A stretch of 64,000 nucleotides of DNA from Sipunculus nudus (taxonomy: Eukaryota > Annelida > Sipuncula > Golfingiida > Sipunculidae). Positions 10,047-20,949 of the stretch are shown here, piece after piece. The stretch covers positions 94,760,723 to 94,824,722 of the forward strand of contig CM049309.1 of NCBI GenBank assembly GCA_026874595.1, written 5' to 3'. The first letter of the stretch is position 1; each line of letters begins with the position of its first letter. The position numbers and the translations under genes were made by a program. The notes under the pieces were generated by a model that saw nothing but the letters and a program-made list of their open reading frames with translations, did not search any database and was not told the DNA's origin.

Positions 10047-13000
10047 TGCTCAGACTACGTGTATCTGCTATACATCAATGGTTAAACTTTTGGTTTCTTC
10101 TTCTGTCATAGGAACTGTTCTGTTAGAAGTTACTGCAAACCTTTCATATAAATCTCTAACATCTGGCATTTAGTTGTAATTAGTACATAGTATATTCCTT
10201 TGAGAAAAAGTTTATTAATTACTAAGATAATATGATATAAATATCAACATAATATAATTATGTCAAGTTAAATGTATCAGAGAATTTTCAGTGACAATAA
10301 TTATTCATAACAATTATAATGATGACACAACAATACAGTACAGCATACCTACACACTGGTCAAGTTGTGCGAGCTGGGAGCTGTAGGAATTAAACCTCTG
10401 GTGGTGTCTGCTGTGTTAGTGATTCTTGTGGTGACAGGGCCTGCCAGGTTATAACAGTAGCATTCTGATCAGTTAGGAAATGGAAGCTGGCTGTATCCCT
10501 TTCTCAGAAAATACACCAATAACCACAGATCTCACATATGATCAAACCTTAACAGTCATTGTAAGGTTCTATTTCAGCACCCACGGGCTGCTAATTAGTG
10601 CTGTCCTTGCTTCTCCACCACACCTCAGACTCCTACATCCAGCCTCCAGCAGGACAATCCGCACACCATATGACCAACCCCAAAGATGCCATCTTATTGG
10701 CCAACACATGGTGGGTGGTATTGAATCACTTGCTATATATAGATCCCTACTCACATCGCATAACTACTCAGCTGGAGAACCACTTTTTGTCTTTATTGCT
10801 TTATGACAGCATTGCCTTGAGAAGCTCTTGCTGTATTCATTTGTCCAGAGATTTTCTTTTTATAGCACTGTTTTTTTTTTTCATCTGCACCTTGCTGTCT
10901 CCAGCTTGATGAAACTATGACATCATTAGAGCTCTGGTAACACGTTACTTAATGACGATAATCAAGACACTGACGGAAATTGATTGATGTCCAATTTATT
11001 TTTATTTAAAAAAAAAAACAAGGAGTACAATTAGGAGTTTTTTCTTGTAAAAAATATAAAAGAGGTCATTTCTAAGTGTTTAATATGCACTGTATGGGTA
11101 TATGAATGTACATAATAAAATAAACATAAGAAATAAAAGGTTTATAAACCTGTACATATATCATTCCTTATTGTCCGTCTAAAGGAACCTTAATTACACA
11201 TCTGAAATGTAAATACCTCACATTAATTCATACCTGTACAATTGAATCACAAGTCATATGAATGTATAATTATACTAATATTGTTCACAAAATCCTTATT
11301 TACAGACACAGAGCTTGGTGAATTATTGACCATGGCTGAGTGCTCATGCAAGCTCCATGTGATATACAGCCAGCAGGATGCAGCACTGTTTTCTGGTCAG
11401 CACAGGTTTTACTTGTAATATGTGACCCTGACAGCCAATACAGAAAATGTTATGTCCTCAATAACAGCCTTGTCCAGATACCCTTATATAACAAAAGTAA
11501 GAAGTCACTGGACAGTGGTCAAGTCTTACCATTTATAGACTTGTTTCTTGCTCATATCTACCTACCACCTAAAACTGGCTAACAAAACCTAGCTATTACT
11601 GTAATATATACTACTGACCTAGGTCTTAACAAATCAATTACAATGTTTTACTCAGCTTTGATTTGCTGCTGGGCTGCAAGTAAAGGGGGAAATACTTTCG
11701 CCTCATGTTATTCAACATTCATACATTTAAACATATTTTGTAAAAAGAAATTAGTATTTATACAGGGCCAATTCAAATTAAGTAACAAAGTAGGGTGGTC
11801 TTGGATTTTCACATCATATAACTGAGAAAAAAAATCGACAGGAAACACCAAGTAATGGACTCCAAACAACTTGCACAAACTGGGGATAAAATTACAATGT
11901 TTTGAAGAAATCTGAACTTTCATATATACATTTATTTAATAAAACTAAGAACTCCACTCCAAAATTACAGGTCACATAAAACATATATACTGGCCATGTT
12001 GTTTTACTCCCATAATGCAGGGACATATCTGCAGAGGCATGCACATGTACATACAAAGTTGTGTAGGGTATATTAATATATTACCTGTAAGTCCCATTCT
12101 ATTATACATTCTTTTATACATTCATTCTATATTCCATTTCATTATATGATTGCAAAATAACCATATCATACTATACACTGGCTACAACTCAAGTCTATAT
12201 CATGAATTGTTCTGATAACTGAACCTACATAATATGCCACAAACTGATCAGAATGTGTTGGATTTTGTAATAATGAGATATTTCAATCACAAATACAACC
12301 TTACTTTGGTTGATAAACTGCCTACAAGAACGGATCATTTAAGTTTCATTAGTCACCTGCTTTACCATTATCTTAAACTTTAAAATAACCTGAGTGTACC
12401 TTAGATCCAAACTCAAACTGGTCATTAATAAAGCTATATGTGAGAAGAACAATTTAATACCAGTGATATTTATAGATATACCAGGGTAATAACCCATATT
12501 AAACCTAAACATATGTGGCCATGTGTGGAAGGACTGACAGCAGCCTTGGACCCAATAAGCCTAAATAAAGGATATATGGAAATAATACAGCAAATTAACT
12601 GTGTTACCCATGAATATTCCTCAGGAAAAGGTCACACTTTTTATTTCAGACTGCCTTAAGTTTATAAGCAAGTTTAAAGTAAACTAGATAACGCCAGATT
12701 GAGTTGTTACTGAGGCTGTCATATCTGAGTATTGCATTCATTTATACCTGTGTTTTATAGATGATTTCTGTCACCTTGTAAAGTACAGCGCCTCTGATTC
12801 AATAACAAATTATTCCTGTAATGCTGGTGGCATTCAAAGCAGGGAGTGTAAACACTTCAAACTGAAAAGTGCCCCCTAGCTGTAAGAACCAATATTCTCA
12901 AGCCAGCAGCCAGACATGAAGCTGTATTTGTTCCTCAGCAGTGCTTGAACAGAACAAGAAGCCAAGGTCAGCAGGCTCTGTGAGCAAATAGCAGCTAAGA

Positions 13001-13560
13001 AAAACAGGCCCTGGAAGGCCTCCAGCACTGAACACCAAGAACAGGAGTGGTTTCCAATGTAAAGGCTGTAAAATGGCTGCATAATCCAAGACCAAGTCTA
13101 TATATACATCATCTAAAATCGGCAATCCATCCCGCATCCAAAAATTTGTCACTGGGGAAATGCCATGAGATTCAGACCACACACAATGAATCACAAGAAA
13201 ACATGTCAGCGGGCAGAATAAACGGTAGAGCGTTAACTGAAATGATCTCCAAATTATTCAAATTAACAAGGGGTTCAAATCAGTTATGGGTTAGGACAAG
13301 CTCAGGCATAATGACATCATATTCAATTTTTAACTTTACATTCTGCTAAGGAAAACACTGATGGTGTTATAAGTGTGTTTGCTTTTATTTTTTATCATAT
13401 TTTGAAGTTGGAGAACTATCCCTGTAACTGGCATGATCTTTTGAAAGAGGAAGGTAGCTCTTTGAATGTGGATGTGCAGCCCTTGGCTAGAGAGTTCAGG
13501 TTTACAATTAATGCACAGGGCTAAGGCTAGTTTAATTATGAAGCTTCTCTGAAATTAGTC
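10047..13560. other. 3.5 kb of unique AT-rich DNA, no gene recognised
   Basis: Several frames of 60-108 codons exist (for example 10480-10806 + and 12898-13194 -), but they overlap on both strands, have no recognisable domain and sit in AT-rich DNA. A weak tRNA-like stretch lies at about 13205-13285. AATAAA words are frequent, as expected from base composition. Confidence 0.45.
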
Positions 13561-13613
13561 ATATATATACCAAACCAGCAGCAATGTCAGTTCTGCTGGT
13601 ATGGTATATATAC
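13561..13613. other. Inverted repeat with 21-bp arms (stem-loop)
   Basis: The left arm (13561-13581, ending CCAGCAG) and right arm (13593-13613, starting CTGCTGG) pair at 19 of 21 positions. They are separated by an 11-nt loop, and the outer part is a TATATA-rich stem. It could be a small hairpin element, a structured RNA precursor, or a replication-slippage product. No flanking gene helps to choose. Confidence 0.75.
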
Positions 13614-13678
13614 CACTACTCTGAAATGTGAAAGTTTACAATACACCTTGGGTGACAGTGGCCCTGATCTCCAGATCT

Positions 13679-13693
13679 CCCCCCCCCCCCCCC
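13679..13693. repeat. C15 homopolymer
   Basis: An uninterrupted run of 15 C follows CCAGATCT. One of several long G/C runs in otherwise AT-rich DNA. Confidence 0.95.
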
Positions 13694-14024
13694 TAGTCTC
13701 AATGAAAAGGTGCACCACTCAAAGTGCTCATACCTGACTGGGTGGCTGTAAGGAAGGGTTTCACTCTATATTCATGAAAACATCTATTCCTGAATGTTAA
13801 CCATGAAGTCTCAATATCTTGGACTCAATGGTAAACATAACTGTATAAAAAAACGTTTCATTTGTGTAATGAGTATAATATGCAAATCTTCTATTGGTTT
13901 AAAAAAACAGAAGAGCATGCTATCGCAACATGTAAAATCAGGATGTGGCGTGAGACATATCCATATATTTATTAAGGATGTTATTCACAGGAAGTGCTCC
14001 CGTGGCCATAAAGATCAAGTCATA

Positions 14025-14140
14025 TTATGGTCAGGTCATGGCCTTTAGTCATATGACAGGCTGGTCATATCCTTTAGTCATATATGACAATCTGGTCATA
14101 GCGTTTAGTCATATGGTGGTCAGGTCATCATCTTTAGTCA
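14025..14140. repeat. About 30-bp tandem repeat, four degenerate copies
   Basis: The words GGTCAGGTCAT, GGCTGGTCATAT, ATCTGGTCATAG and GGTCAGGTCAT are each followed by a few bases and TTTAGTCAT. This gives four diverged units of roughly 30 bp. The region leads directly into the longer degenerate repeats that follow and may be part of the same dispersed element. Confidence 0.75.
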
Positions 14141-14680
14141 TTAGAGCTCAAATGAGATTTTGGCAGAAAGAACTGGTGTCAAATTTGAGGACAAAATGCG
14201 AAATACTTCAAAAGTTATAGGGTTCACAATTCGGCAGATTTAATCTTGAAGATGAAGGTCAAAGTCATTGGGTTTGGAACTCCTCTGAGATTTTGGTAGG
14301 AACAATGAGTATTTAAAATTTCAAGGAAAATATTCAGCCCTTCAAAAATGATCACATTTGTAAGGCAATAAATATAATTCAGCTGATTCGACCTTGAAGT
14401 TCCTGGTCAAGGTCACCGGGGTTTGAACTCCTCTGAGAACTTGGAAGGAACAATTGGTGTACTTAATTTAGGACAAAATGATAAATACTTTAAAAGTTAT
14501 GAGGTTCACATAAATTTCACATTTTGGCAGATATGACCTTGAAGATAGAGGTCAAGGTCACTTGGTTTCATAACCGTCCTAGACGTTTGGATGAAAAATG
14601 AGTGTTTAAACTTTTGGAGGAAAATATGCAGCCCTTAAAAAGTTATTGCATTGACAAGATATCCTACAGATGCAACTGAC
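14140..14680 (+). mobile_element. Dispersed element with three degenerate ~147-bp subunits
   Basis: The pattern CTTGAAGAT..AAGGTCAA..GTCA followed by ACTCCTCTGAGA..TTGG..GGAACAAT recurs near 14242, 14390 and 14536, spacing about 147 bp, with 20-30% divergence by eye. GGTCAAGGTCAC-type words are typical of dispersed molluscan repeats as I know them. No termini are defined. A G22 run follows just downstream. No transposase or reverse transcriptase is encoded here. Confidence 0.6.
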
Positions 14681-14708
14681 GATGGCACTAAACAACATGT
14701 CTCACCTT

Positions 14709-14730
14709 GGGGGGGGGGGGGGGGGGGGGG
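14709..14730. repeat. G22 homopolymer
   Basis: An unbroken run of 22 G follows CTCACCTT. It is the longest perfect homopolymer in the window and its length is likely to be both polymorphic and assembly-sensitive. Confidence 0.95.
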
Positions 14731-15879
14731 ACATAACAAGGGACCCATGGGTCATGGGGCTCAGCTTAAGTTTGAAATTTTTGCAAATGCAAAATATTCC
14801 ATTTTTATGTTTTTTTTATATTTATATAAGCATATGAGAAGCTAAGAGGAAAGCGGCCCTCCTACTTGGTTATAGTAAAGTTCTAAATATATGATTGCAA
14901 ACTAATACTCTGACAAGACTGTCATGAAGAAAAACAGTAAAAGTGTTGAGATACTGTGATGCATATGAAAAATTTACAGATGGACAGGCCAGTGGACAGA
15001 AAGGACTAATACCTTTATTTCACTTTCAAGGGAATAATGCATTTAAGTTTATATATAAGCCTATTATTTAAGCATATCCACTTTTTCCATTAAAATAGTT
15101 TTATCTGATTAATTTTTTTATTTACAAGATTTATAAAATTGTATTTAAAAACATTGAAAATATAAGTTAAATATTAGAATTCTAAGTTGTAATCATTATA
15201 TATCCAGAGTGTAGCTGTTATTGGGTCATATTATGCATACACATATATTTTTATTATTTTTAAATCACAAATGTTTAAACTGAATTTAAAAGAAAATAAT
15301 GCCACAACATGGCATCTACAAGATTATTCCTTGAATCATTACTAAAAAGTTCTGCACATTGGAGTTTTCAATACATGCTTAATCTTATTCACTGAAATAA
15401 AATAAAAGATTCAGTAAATTTGGTAAAATAAAAACATCTTTTCAAATAAAGTATACACACTGTTGGTTGAATGAGGGACAAACAATATCATTATGCTAAT
15501 TACAATCTAAGCTATAATTTATTACTGGAATTAATAGTCAATTTCACACCTGGTGAAGTTTTTACTCTTCTCAAGTAAGGAATTACTTATCTTATGAACA
15601 TCCACACTTTCATAGCAATACACCACTTTGTGGACACAATTAAATGTGCACTTTAATCATTGTAACCCTGGTGGTAAATACAAAATCTAAAATGTAGCAT
15701 AGCCAAGAATAAAATGAAATACAGAAAATTATAACATTCATCTAGTTAATGCACCATCTAGGGGGGGGGGTGCAGGGCAGAGGGGAAGCCTGCTAGTAGT
15801 GGCCAAGCTGAGCCAAGGCAAGCTGCCTGGGGTGGGTTACATAATGCAAGTGAAGGCTGTACTACTAGGTGGGCTAGAT
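14731..15879. other. Unique AT-rich DNA with a G10 run
   Basis: The stretch is AT-rich without a notable open frame. G10 lies at 15761-15770, about 110 bp before the start of the family A element. The 15771-15870 segment is GC-richer (GGGCAGAGGGGAAGCC) and may be an unrecognised flank of that element. Confidence 0.45.
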
Positions 15880-17293
15880 GTAAACAACACTTGACATGGT
15901 GTATGAAAACTTGAATAAAAGCTACTCTTTTCAATCAATTCCTTTGAAATTTCAGATTTTAAAAGATTAAATCCTTATGTATATATGCTGTGAAAATTAA
16001 ATCAACAGTGCTTACAGGGAAAAATGTGCCATTGCCAAAGTTGGACAAAATTTAAGGTATTGATTTTTTATTTATGCTAATAACTTGAAAAATTTGCAAA
16101 CTTCAGATCTAATTTTGGATAAACAATTGAATCTTGATTAAATAAAGTTATATTCCTAAAAAATAGTCTCCAGCTTCAGCAATTCTCATCTTAGGTGAGT
16201 AAATAAATTTCTTGATTTTTTAAAAAGTGCATTTTGTTTGGGCCCATAACTTAAAAAAAATATGCAATACTGACATCATTTCTGGCATGTGCATAGCGAA
16301 TGTATAGAAAAATATGTATATTATATATAATCAAAGTCAGATCAGTGGTTTTGATATTAGGCAGTCTTAAAGTGTAACAACGGGTTTTTAATGGAAAAAT
16401 GAAGTTTTTCATTAATATCTTGAAGGAATTAAGTCCTAGTGACCAATTTCTTGGCATGATAGGGGATTTTGGAGACATTTAACTGTATGCCAAATTTAAG
16501 GAACTTAGAGCTGAAGCTGGGGACCTGAGCTTTAGCAAACTGCATAACACTAGCTCGATGTAAACAATATGTGACATGGTGCTTGAAAACTTGAATAAAA
16601 TCTACAGTTTTTGATCAACTGGTTGCAAATTTTTGGTGTTAACAGTTGAAATTCTATTAAAAACATGCTTTGAAAATTAAATCCACAGCAGTTACAGGAA
16701 AAAAACGTGCCATGGTCAAAGTTGGGCAAAATTTAAGGTACTAATTTTTTATTTTTGCTAATATATTAAAAACTTTAAAAGATTTTGATCTAATTTTGGG
16801 TATACAATTTAATTTTGATTAATAAAAGTAATATTACTGGAAAAAAAGTGCTTAGCTTTAACAAGTTTTGTGTTAAGTGATCAAATTTCTTTCCTGATTA
16901 TTTACAAAATGCATTATGTTTGGGCCCATTACTTTTTTAAATTATATAATACAGACCTATTTTCTGGCATGTACATAGGAATTATTTAGAGGATTATTTT
17001 TTTTAAATATGGGGAAAAACAGATGAGTGGTTTTGATATTAGGCAGTCCTGAAGTGTGAAAATAGATTTTTAATAAAAAAAAATTGAGGTTTTTCCTTAA
17101 TTTCTCAAAGGAACGAAGTCGCAAAGACCCAGTTTTTGGCTTGGAAGGAGATCTTGGGGACATCTAACATTATGCCGAATTTTGGATTCCTAGGTCTTAT
17201 GGTTTCAAAACGTGCCACATCTACGGACGGACGGACGACGGACAATGGACCACGACTATAGCTCAGATGACTTATAGTCAGCTGAGCTAAAAA
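15880..17293 (+). mobile_element. Dispersed element family A, copy 1 (two ~680-bp subunits, terminal hairpin)
   Basis: Two related subunits start with GATGTAAACAACACTTGACA at about 15877 and GATGTAAACAATATGTGACA at about 16558. Each carries the words CAGTGCTTACAGG or CAGCAGTTACAGG, TGTTTGGGCCCAT, TTCTGGCATG and GATATTAGGCAGTC in the same order. The element ends with a GGACGGACGGACGACGG tail and a terminal stem-loop, then a short A-run. A second copy lies at 62325-63749 in the same orientation. Minus-strand frames of 60-75 codons within it are incidental. No transposase is encoded, so it is non-autonomous or a remnant. The class is unknown to me. Confidence 0.8.
17259..17289. other. Terminal hairpin of family A copy 1
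   Basis: TAGCTCAGATGACT (17259-17272) pairs with AGTCAGCTGAGCTA (17276-17289) at 13 of 14 positions around a TAT loop. It lies at the extreme 3' end of the element, immediately after the GGACGGAC tail and before AAAA. The same hairpin ends copy 2. Hairpins at a 3' terminus are a Helitron feature, but the other Helitron marks were not established here. Confidence 0.85.
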
Positions 17294-17846
17294 CACCTCA
17301 GCAAGGAACTACCTGGATAATAAACTGAATACATGGTACCAATCAAACAATTACATTGGTAATCAAAACAGCTCTTTTAAACAGACACATTCAAACACAA
17401 AACATAGGTCCATAGTTCTAGTTGCTAGTTGCTAATGTTGAGGAATTATTATAAGAATTTACATAACAACAATTCAAACATGAGGTACTAGTATAAAACA
17501 AACCAAGGCAAAGCTGTAACCCACTTCTGATAATAAACACTTCAAATCCTGAGTAACTTCCTTGTATTGTTAATATTTCATTTTATTTAGGTTCAAACTG
17601 ATTTTATTTTAATATATTACTTGACATGTCTACTGCAATATGTGAGGGAATTCTGAATGTAATCAATGAATGTCTCAAATATATCAGTGGACTAGATGCT
17701 TTAAACACTTTAAGAAAGAGCTTTTAAATAATGAGACCTATCAATAAAACCAGTTTTTGTAGCATCTACTTGATTCAGGATAATAATGAACATGAAACCA
17801 GCTGGAGCAGAGTTTGATGAGATTTGAAGTGTCACTTTGTACATGA
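17294..17846. other. Unique AT-rich spacer
   Basis: No gene or repeat is recognised between the family A element and the 37-bp array. Confidence 0.5.
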
Positions 17847-18572
17847 GGATGGAGCACTGTTCCTGCGTTGAGGGTTTTCCTGGATGGAGCACTGTGTTCT
17901 AGTGTTAGGGTTATCCTGGATGGAGTACTATGTTCTTGTATTGAGTGTTTTCATGGATGGAGCACTGTATTCTTGTGTTGAGGGTTTTCCTGGCACAAGC
18001 ACTATGTTCTTGTGTTGAGGGTTTTCCTGGATGGAGCTCTGTGTTCTTGTGTTGAGGGTTTTCCTGGATGGAGCACTGTTTTCTTGTGTTGAGGGTTTTC
18101 CTGGATGAAGCACTATGTTCTTGTGTTGAGTGTTTTCCTGGATGGAGCACTGTGTTCTTGTGTTGAGGGTTTTCCTGGCACAAGCACTCTGTTCTTGTGT
18201 TGAGGGGTTTCCTGGATGGAGCTCTGTGTTCTTGTGTTGAGGGTTTTCCTGGATGGAGCACTGTTTTCTTGTGTTGAGGGTTTTCCTGGATGGATCACTG
18301 TGTTCTTGTGTTGAGGGTATTCCTGGATGGAGCACTGTGTTCTTGTGTTGAGGGTTTTCCTGGATGGAGCTCTGTGTTCTTGTGTTGAGGGTATTCCTGG
18401 ATGGAGCTCTGTGTTCTTGTGTTGAGGGTTTTCCTGGATGGAGCTCTGTGTTCTTGTGTTCAGGGTTTTCCTGGATGGAGCTCTGTGTTTTTGTGTTGAG
18501 GGTTTTCCTGGATGGAGCTCTGTGTTCTTATGTTGAGGGTTTTCCTGGATGGAGCTCTGTGTTTTTGTGATA
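17847..18572. repeat. 37-bp tandem repeat array, about 19.5 copies
   Basis: The unit is TGTTCTTGTGTTGAGGGTTT then TCCTGGATGGAGCACTG. Successive TTGAGxGTTTTC words at 17941 and 17978 fix the period at 37 bp. Variant units with GGCACAAGCACT occur at about 17993 and 18178, 185 bp (five units) apart. Because 37 is one more than a multiple of three and the unit lacks stops on the minus strand in any frame, the minus strand reads through as a 37-residue peptide repeat (KPSTQEHRAPSRKTLNT...), including a 160-codon frame at 18113-18595. I treat that as an array by-product, not a gene. Confidence 0.96.
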
Positions 18573-20949
18573 CAAATCACCATAAGATCCTTCATTCAGT
18601 GTACTGAACAGGAAAATTTACTTTGAAAAGATCCTGCAAATGTAGGTACTAAAGAAATATGAATGATGTGTGCAAGTAATAATGAAGATCTGGAATACCT
18701 GTTGGGGTGGCCAGGAGAAGAATATATGCTGTGAAGTAAAGCCATGTGGTGATAGTTAGCTGAAGGTATGAGGCACCCTAAACCCTGATCCATAACGGGT
18801 GACTGGTTCTCTAGGTCAGAGCTGATTACAATACCACACATGTCACCTCCGAACACAGGCATGACCCAAATCTACAGGGCCACCATGGTTCCTGACCCAA
18901 ATCTACAGAATCACCATGGTTCCGCTAGACAGACTCTCATCAAGGTGCTGTCAGCAATGATCTCTCAATAACAACATGGAAAGTATGAGTAGGAAGGAAA
19001 TCTTACCGGATCTGTCAATGTAAGTCAGGAACTAGAGCTGTGCTTGAGAAGCTGTGTATGAGGCTGAGACAGCCAAGAATCAAAGGGGCTGGCTGTAAGA
19101 GGCTCCAAACCAAGTCAACACAGGATACGAGATCAAAAGTCTCTTCCTTGACAACAGAGCTCAGGAAGTGTTATCACTGTATCTCTTCCTCTTCAAGCTG
19201 TTGGAGTGGGCCAAGGTCCAAACATATTATACCTGCTGTTTAAGTTTTTAAGAAGATACAACTGAGTGGTCTGGTGATCATCATGCATTCCACAGACCAG
19301 GCGTTCAGTTGTGTTGTTGTGAATGCCAAGATATTAATAAAACACAGGAAGTCATTTAATGGCAAATAAAAGCTCCACTTATTACACAGTTCATTCGAGT
19401 GTTCTAGGAAAAATCCCTGGACTCATTAATTTTTCCTCCAGTCATTTCATCAATTTCTTAAGACTGACATTTAGTGAAACTTTCCATCTCCTGAGAATGC
19501 AACGTTACCATAACAACAGCCACCAAAATTCTCCTGCGCTGCCACAACTTGGGATGATTCTGTAAAATTCCAACCACCACACATAAAATTCATTGCTTCA
19601 TTGCCTTCAATGATTTGGAGTGTTGTCACACTAGTTTTTTCCCATATTTTGATTTTCATTTAGGAGCTGGTTGTGTCATCTGTGGTTGTCTTCTGCAGAC
19701 TGACAGAGCTACCTTGGCTGTCAATCAATCATGAAGTAATCTTTCTTTCCAGTGAGGCAACACAGCATCAAAAGTAATAATTTTACCAAGCCATCAGCAT
19801 CACATGGTCAGCATCAAGTTACTTGGTCAGTACACACAATACACATCTCATGTACACACCAGTGAGGAACACCAGACACGCTGCCTGCTCACACTTCCTG
19901 TCAAGTCATGTTCAATTACAGAAAGTTTCAGTGTTGGTGAATGCTTTAAGGTAACATCATCTCTGATTTCTAAACCCAATAATTCTAAAGTGGTTTACTC
20001 AGTGTGACCTGGCACTACTAGGTTGGGGTGTCCATGCTTGACCTGTTTTGACGGTTTTCTACTGACAGGTCTGATGCACGGCATCCAGATGCTACAGCCT
20101 TGACCTGTCAATCATACTGGCCTGACACCCCCCCCCTGCCTGGAACTATTGAGGGGCTTGTGTTTTGGGCTGTTGGTATCTGGGTCGAATTTTCAGGGCC
20201 TTGATGAAGGGTGTAACTTGGTGCACCAGATGATGTATATATGCTGACACTGGATGTGAGTGATAATGTTAATAATGGGGAAAACAAACTGCTGTTGATG
20301 CTGCCAGCCTGCTGGGGATCTGTGTCAACACTTGTAGGTGTACTGAGGGTATCTTCATACAAAACAAGGCACTTAGCCATTCATGTGAGTAAAACATAAA
20401 ATCCCTGCTGTAAAACATCCCTGGGGCATCAATGTTAGGCAACTTACAAAAATTACAATACACAAAATGTAAATGACACATGAGGCTACCAAACAGCTTG
20501 TTACAGTGTAAATCCTGTCTCTGCACTTGTGTCTTTCACTGCAGTAACATTGACACCCAAGACAATGCTCAAGGCAAGAAGTCTAATTAGGTATATCCTT
20601 TCATGTATTCATCCATGAACGGTATGCCATCAAAATTTAAATTAATACCTCAATGCCTAACTAGAGTAAATATTTAAAGTACAATTACAATACATACGTA
20701 AAAAGGGGTACATTACCACTTGTAGTAGTGATTAAAGCACAACAGGATTGTGCAAATATGAAAAAAGCACTTTAACAACATTTTAATGGCATCTGATGTA
20801 AGTTAACATAGATGGTTTGTAAGGTCTGATAAAAGTACGTCAGATAAATTAATGACCAATGGTGAAAAGGCTGCCACATCATTATCTAATAAATGGAATT
20901 TAAATTCAACAGCCCCTTGAAACTACAATAAACCTCAAATCCTGATTTA
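18573..20949. other. 2.4 kb of mostly unique DNA, no gene recognised
   Basis: Short frames on both strands (for example 18596-18862 -, 20108-20380 -) overlap and lack recognisable domains. GACCCAAATCTACAG is duplicated about 30 bp apart at 18864 and 18894. A C7 run lies at about 20128. The last few hundred bases are AT-rich up to the 112-bp array. Confidence 0.45.

Noticed and set aside
10480-10909. Overlapping 108- and 103-codon frames as a small gene
   Set aside because: Three overlapping frames on both strands with T-run-encoded hydrophobic ends and no domain.
13205-13285. tRNA-like stretch (GGTAGAGCG followed by GGTTCAAATC)
   Set aside because: A-box half is poor, arms do not pair as a tRNA, and no A-tail or target duplication was found. 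At most an old SINE head.
16251-17296. Minus-strand ORFs ending in SVVRPSVDVARFETIRP-like sequence as genes
   Set aside because: They are antisense reading of the family A element; the same frames recur in copy 2 at 62681-63710.
18596-18862. 88-codon minus-strand frame (MPVFGGDMCGIVISSDLENQ) as a gene
   Set aside because: No recognised domain, no splice or promoter context, and it lies directly beside the array.
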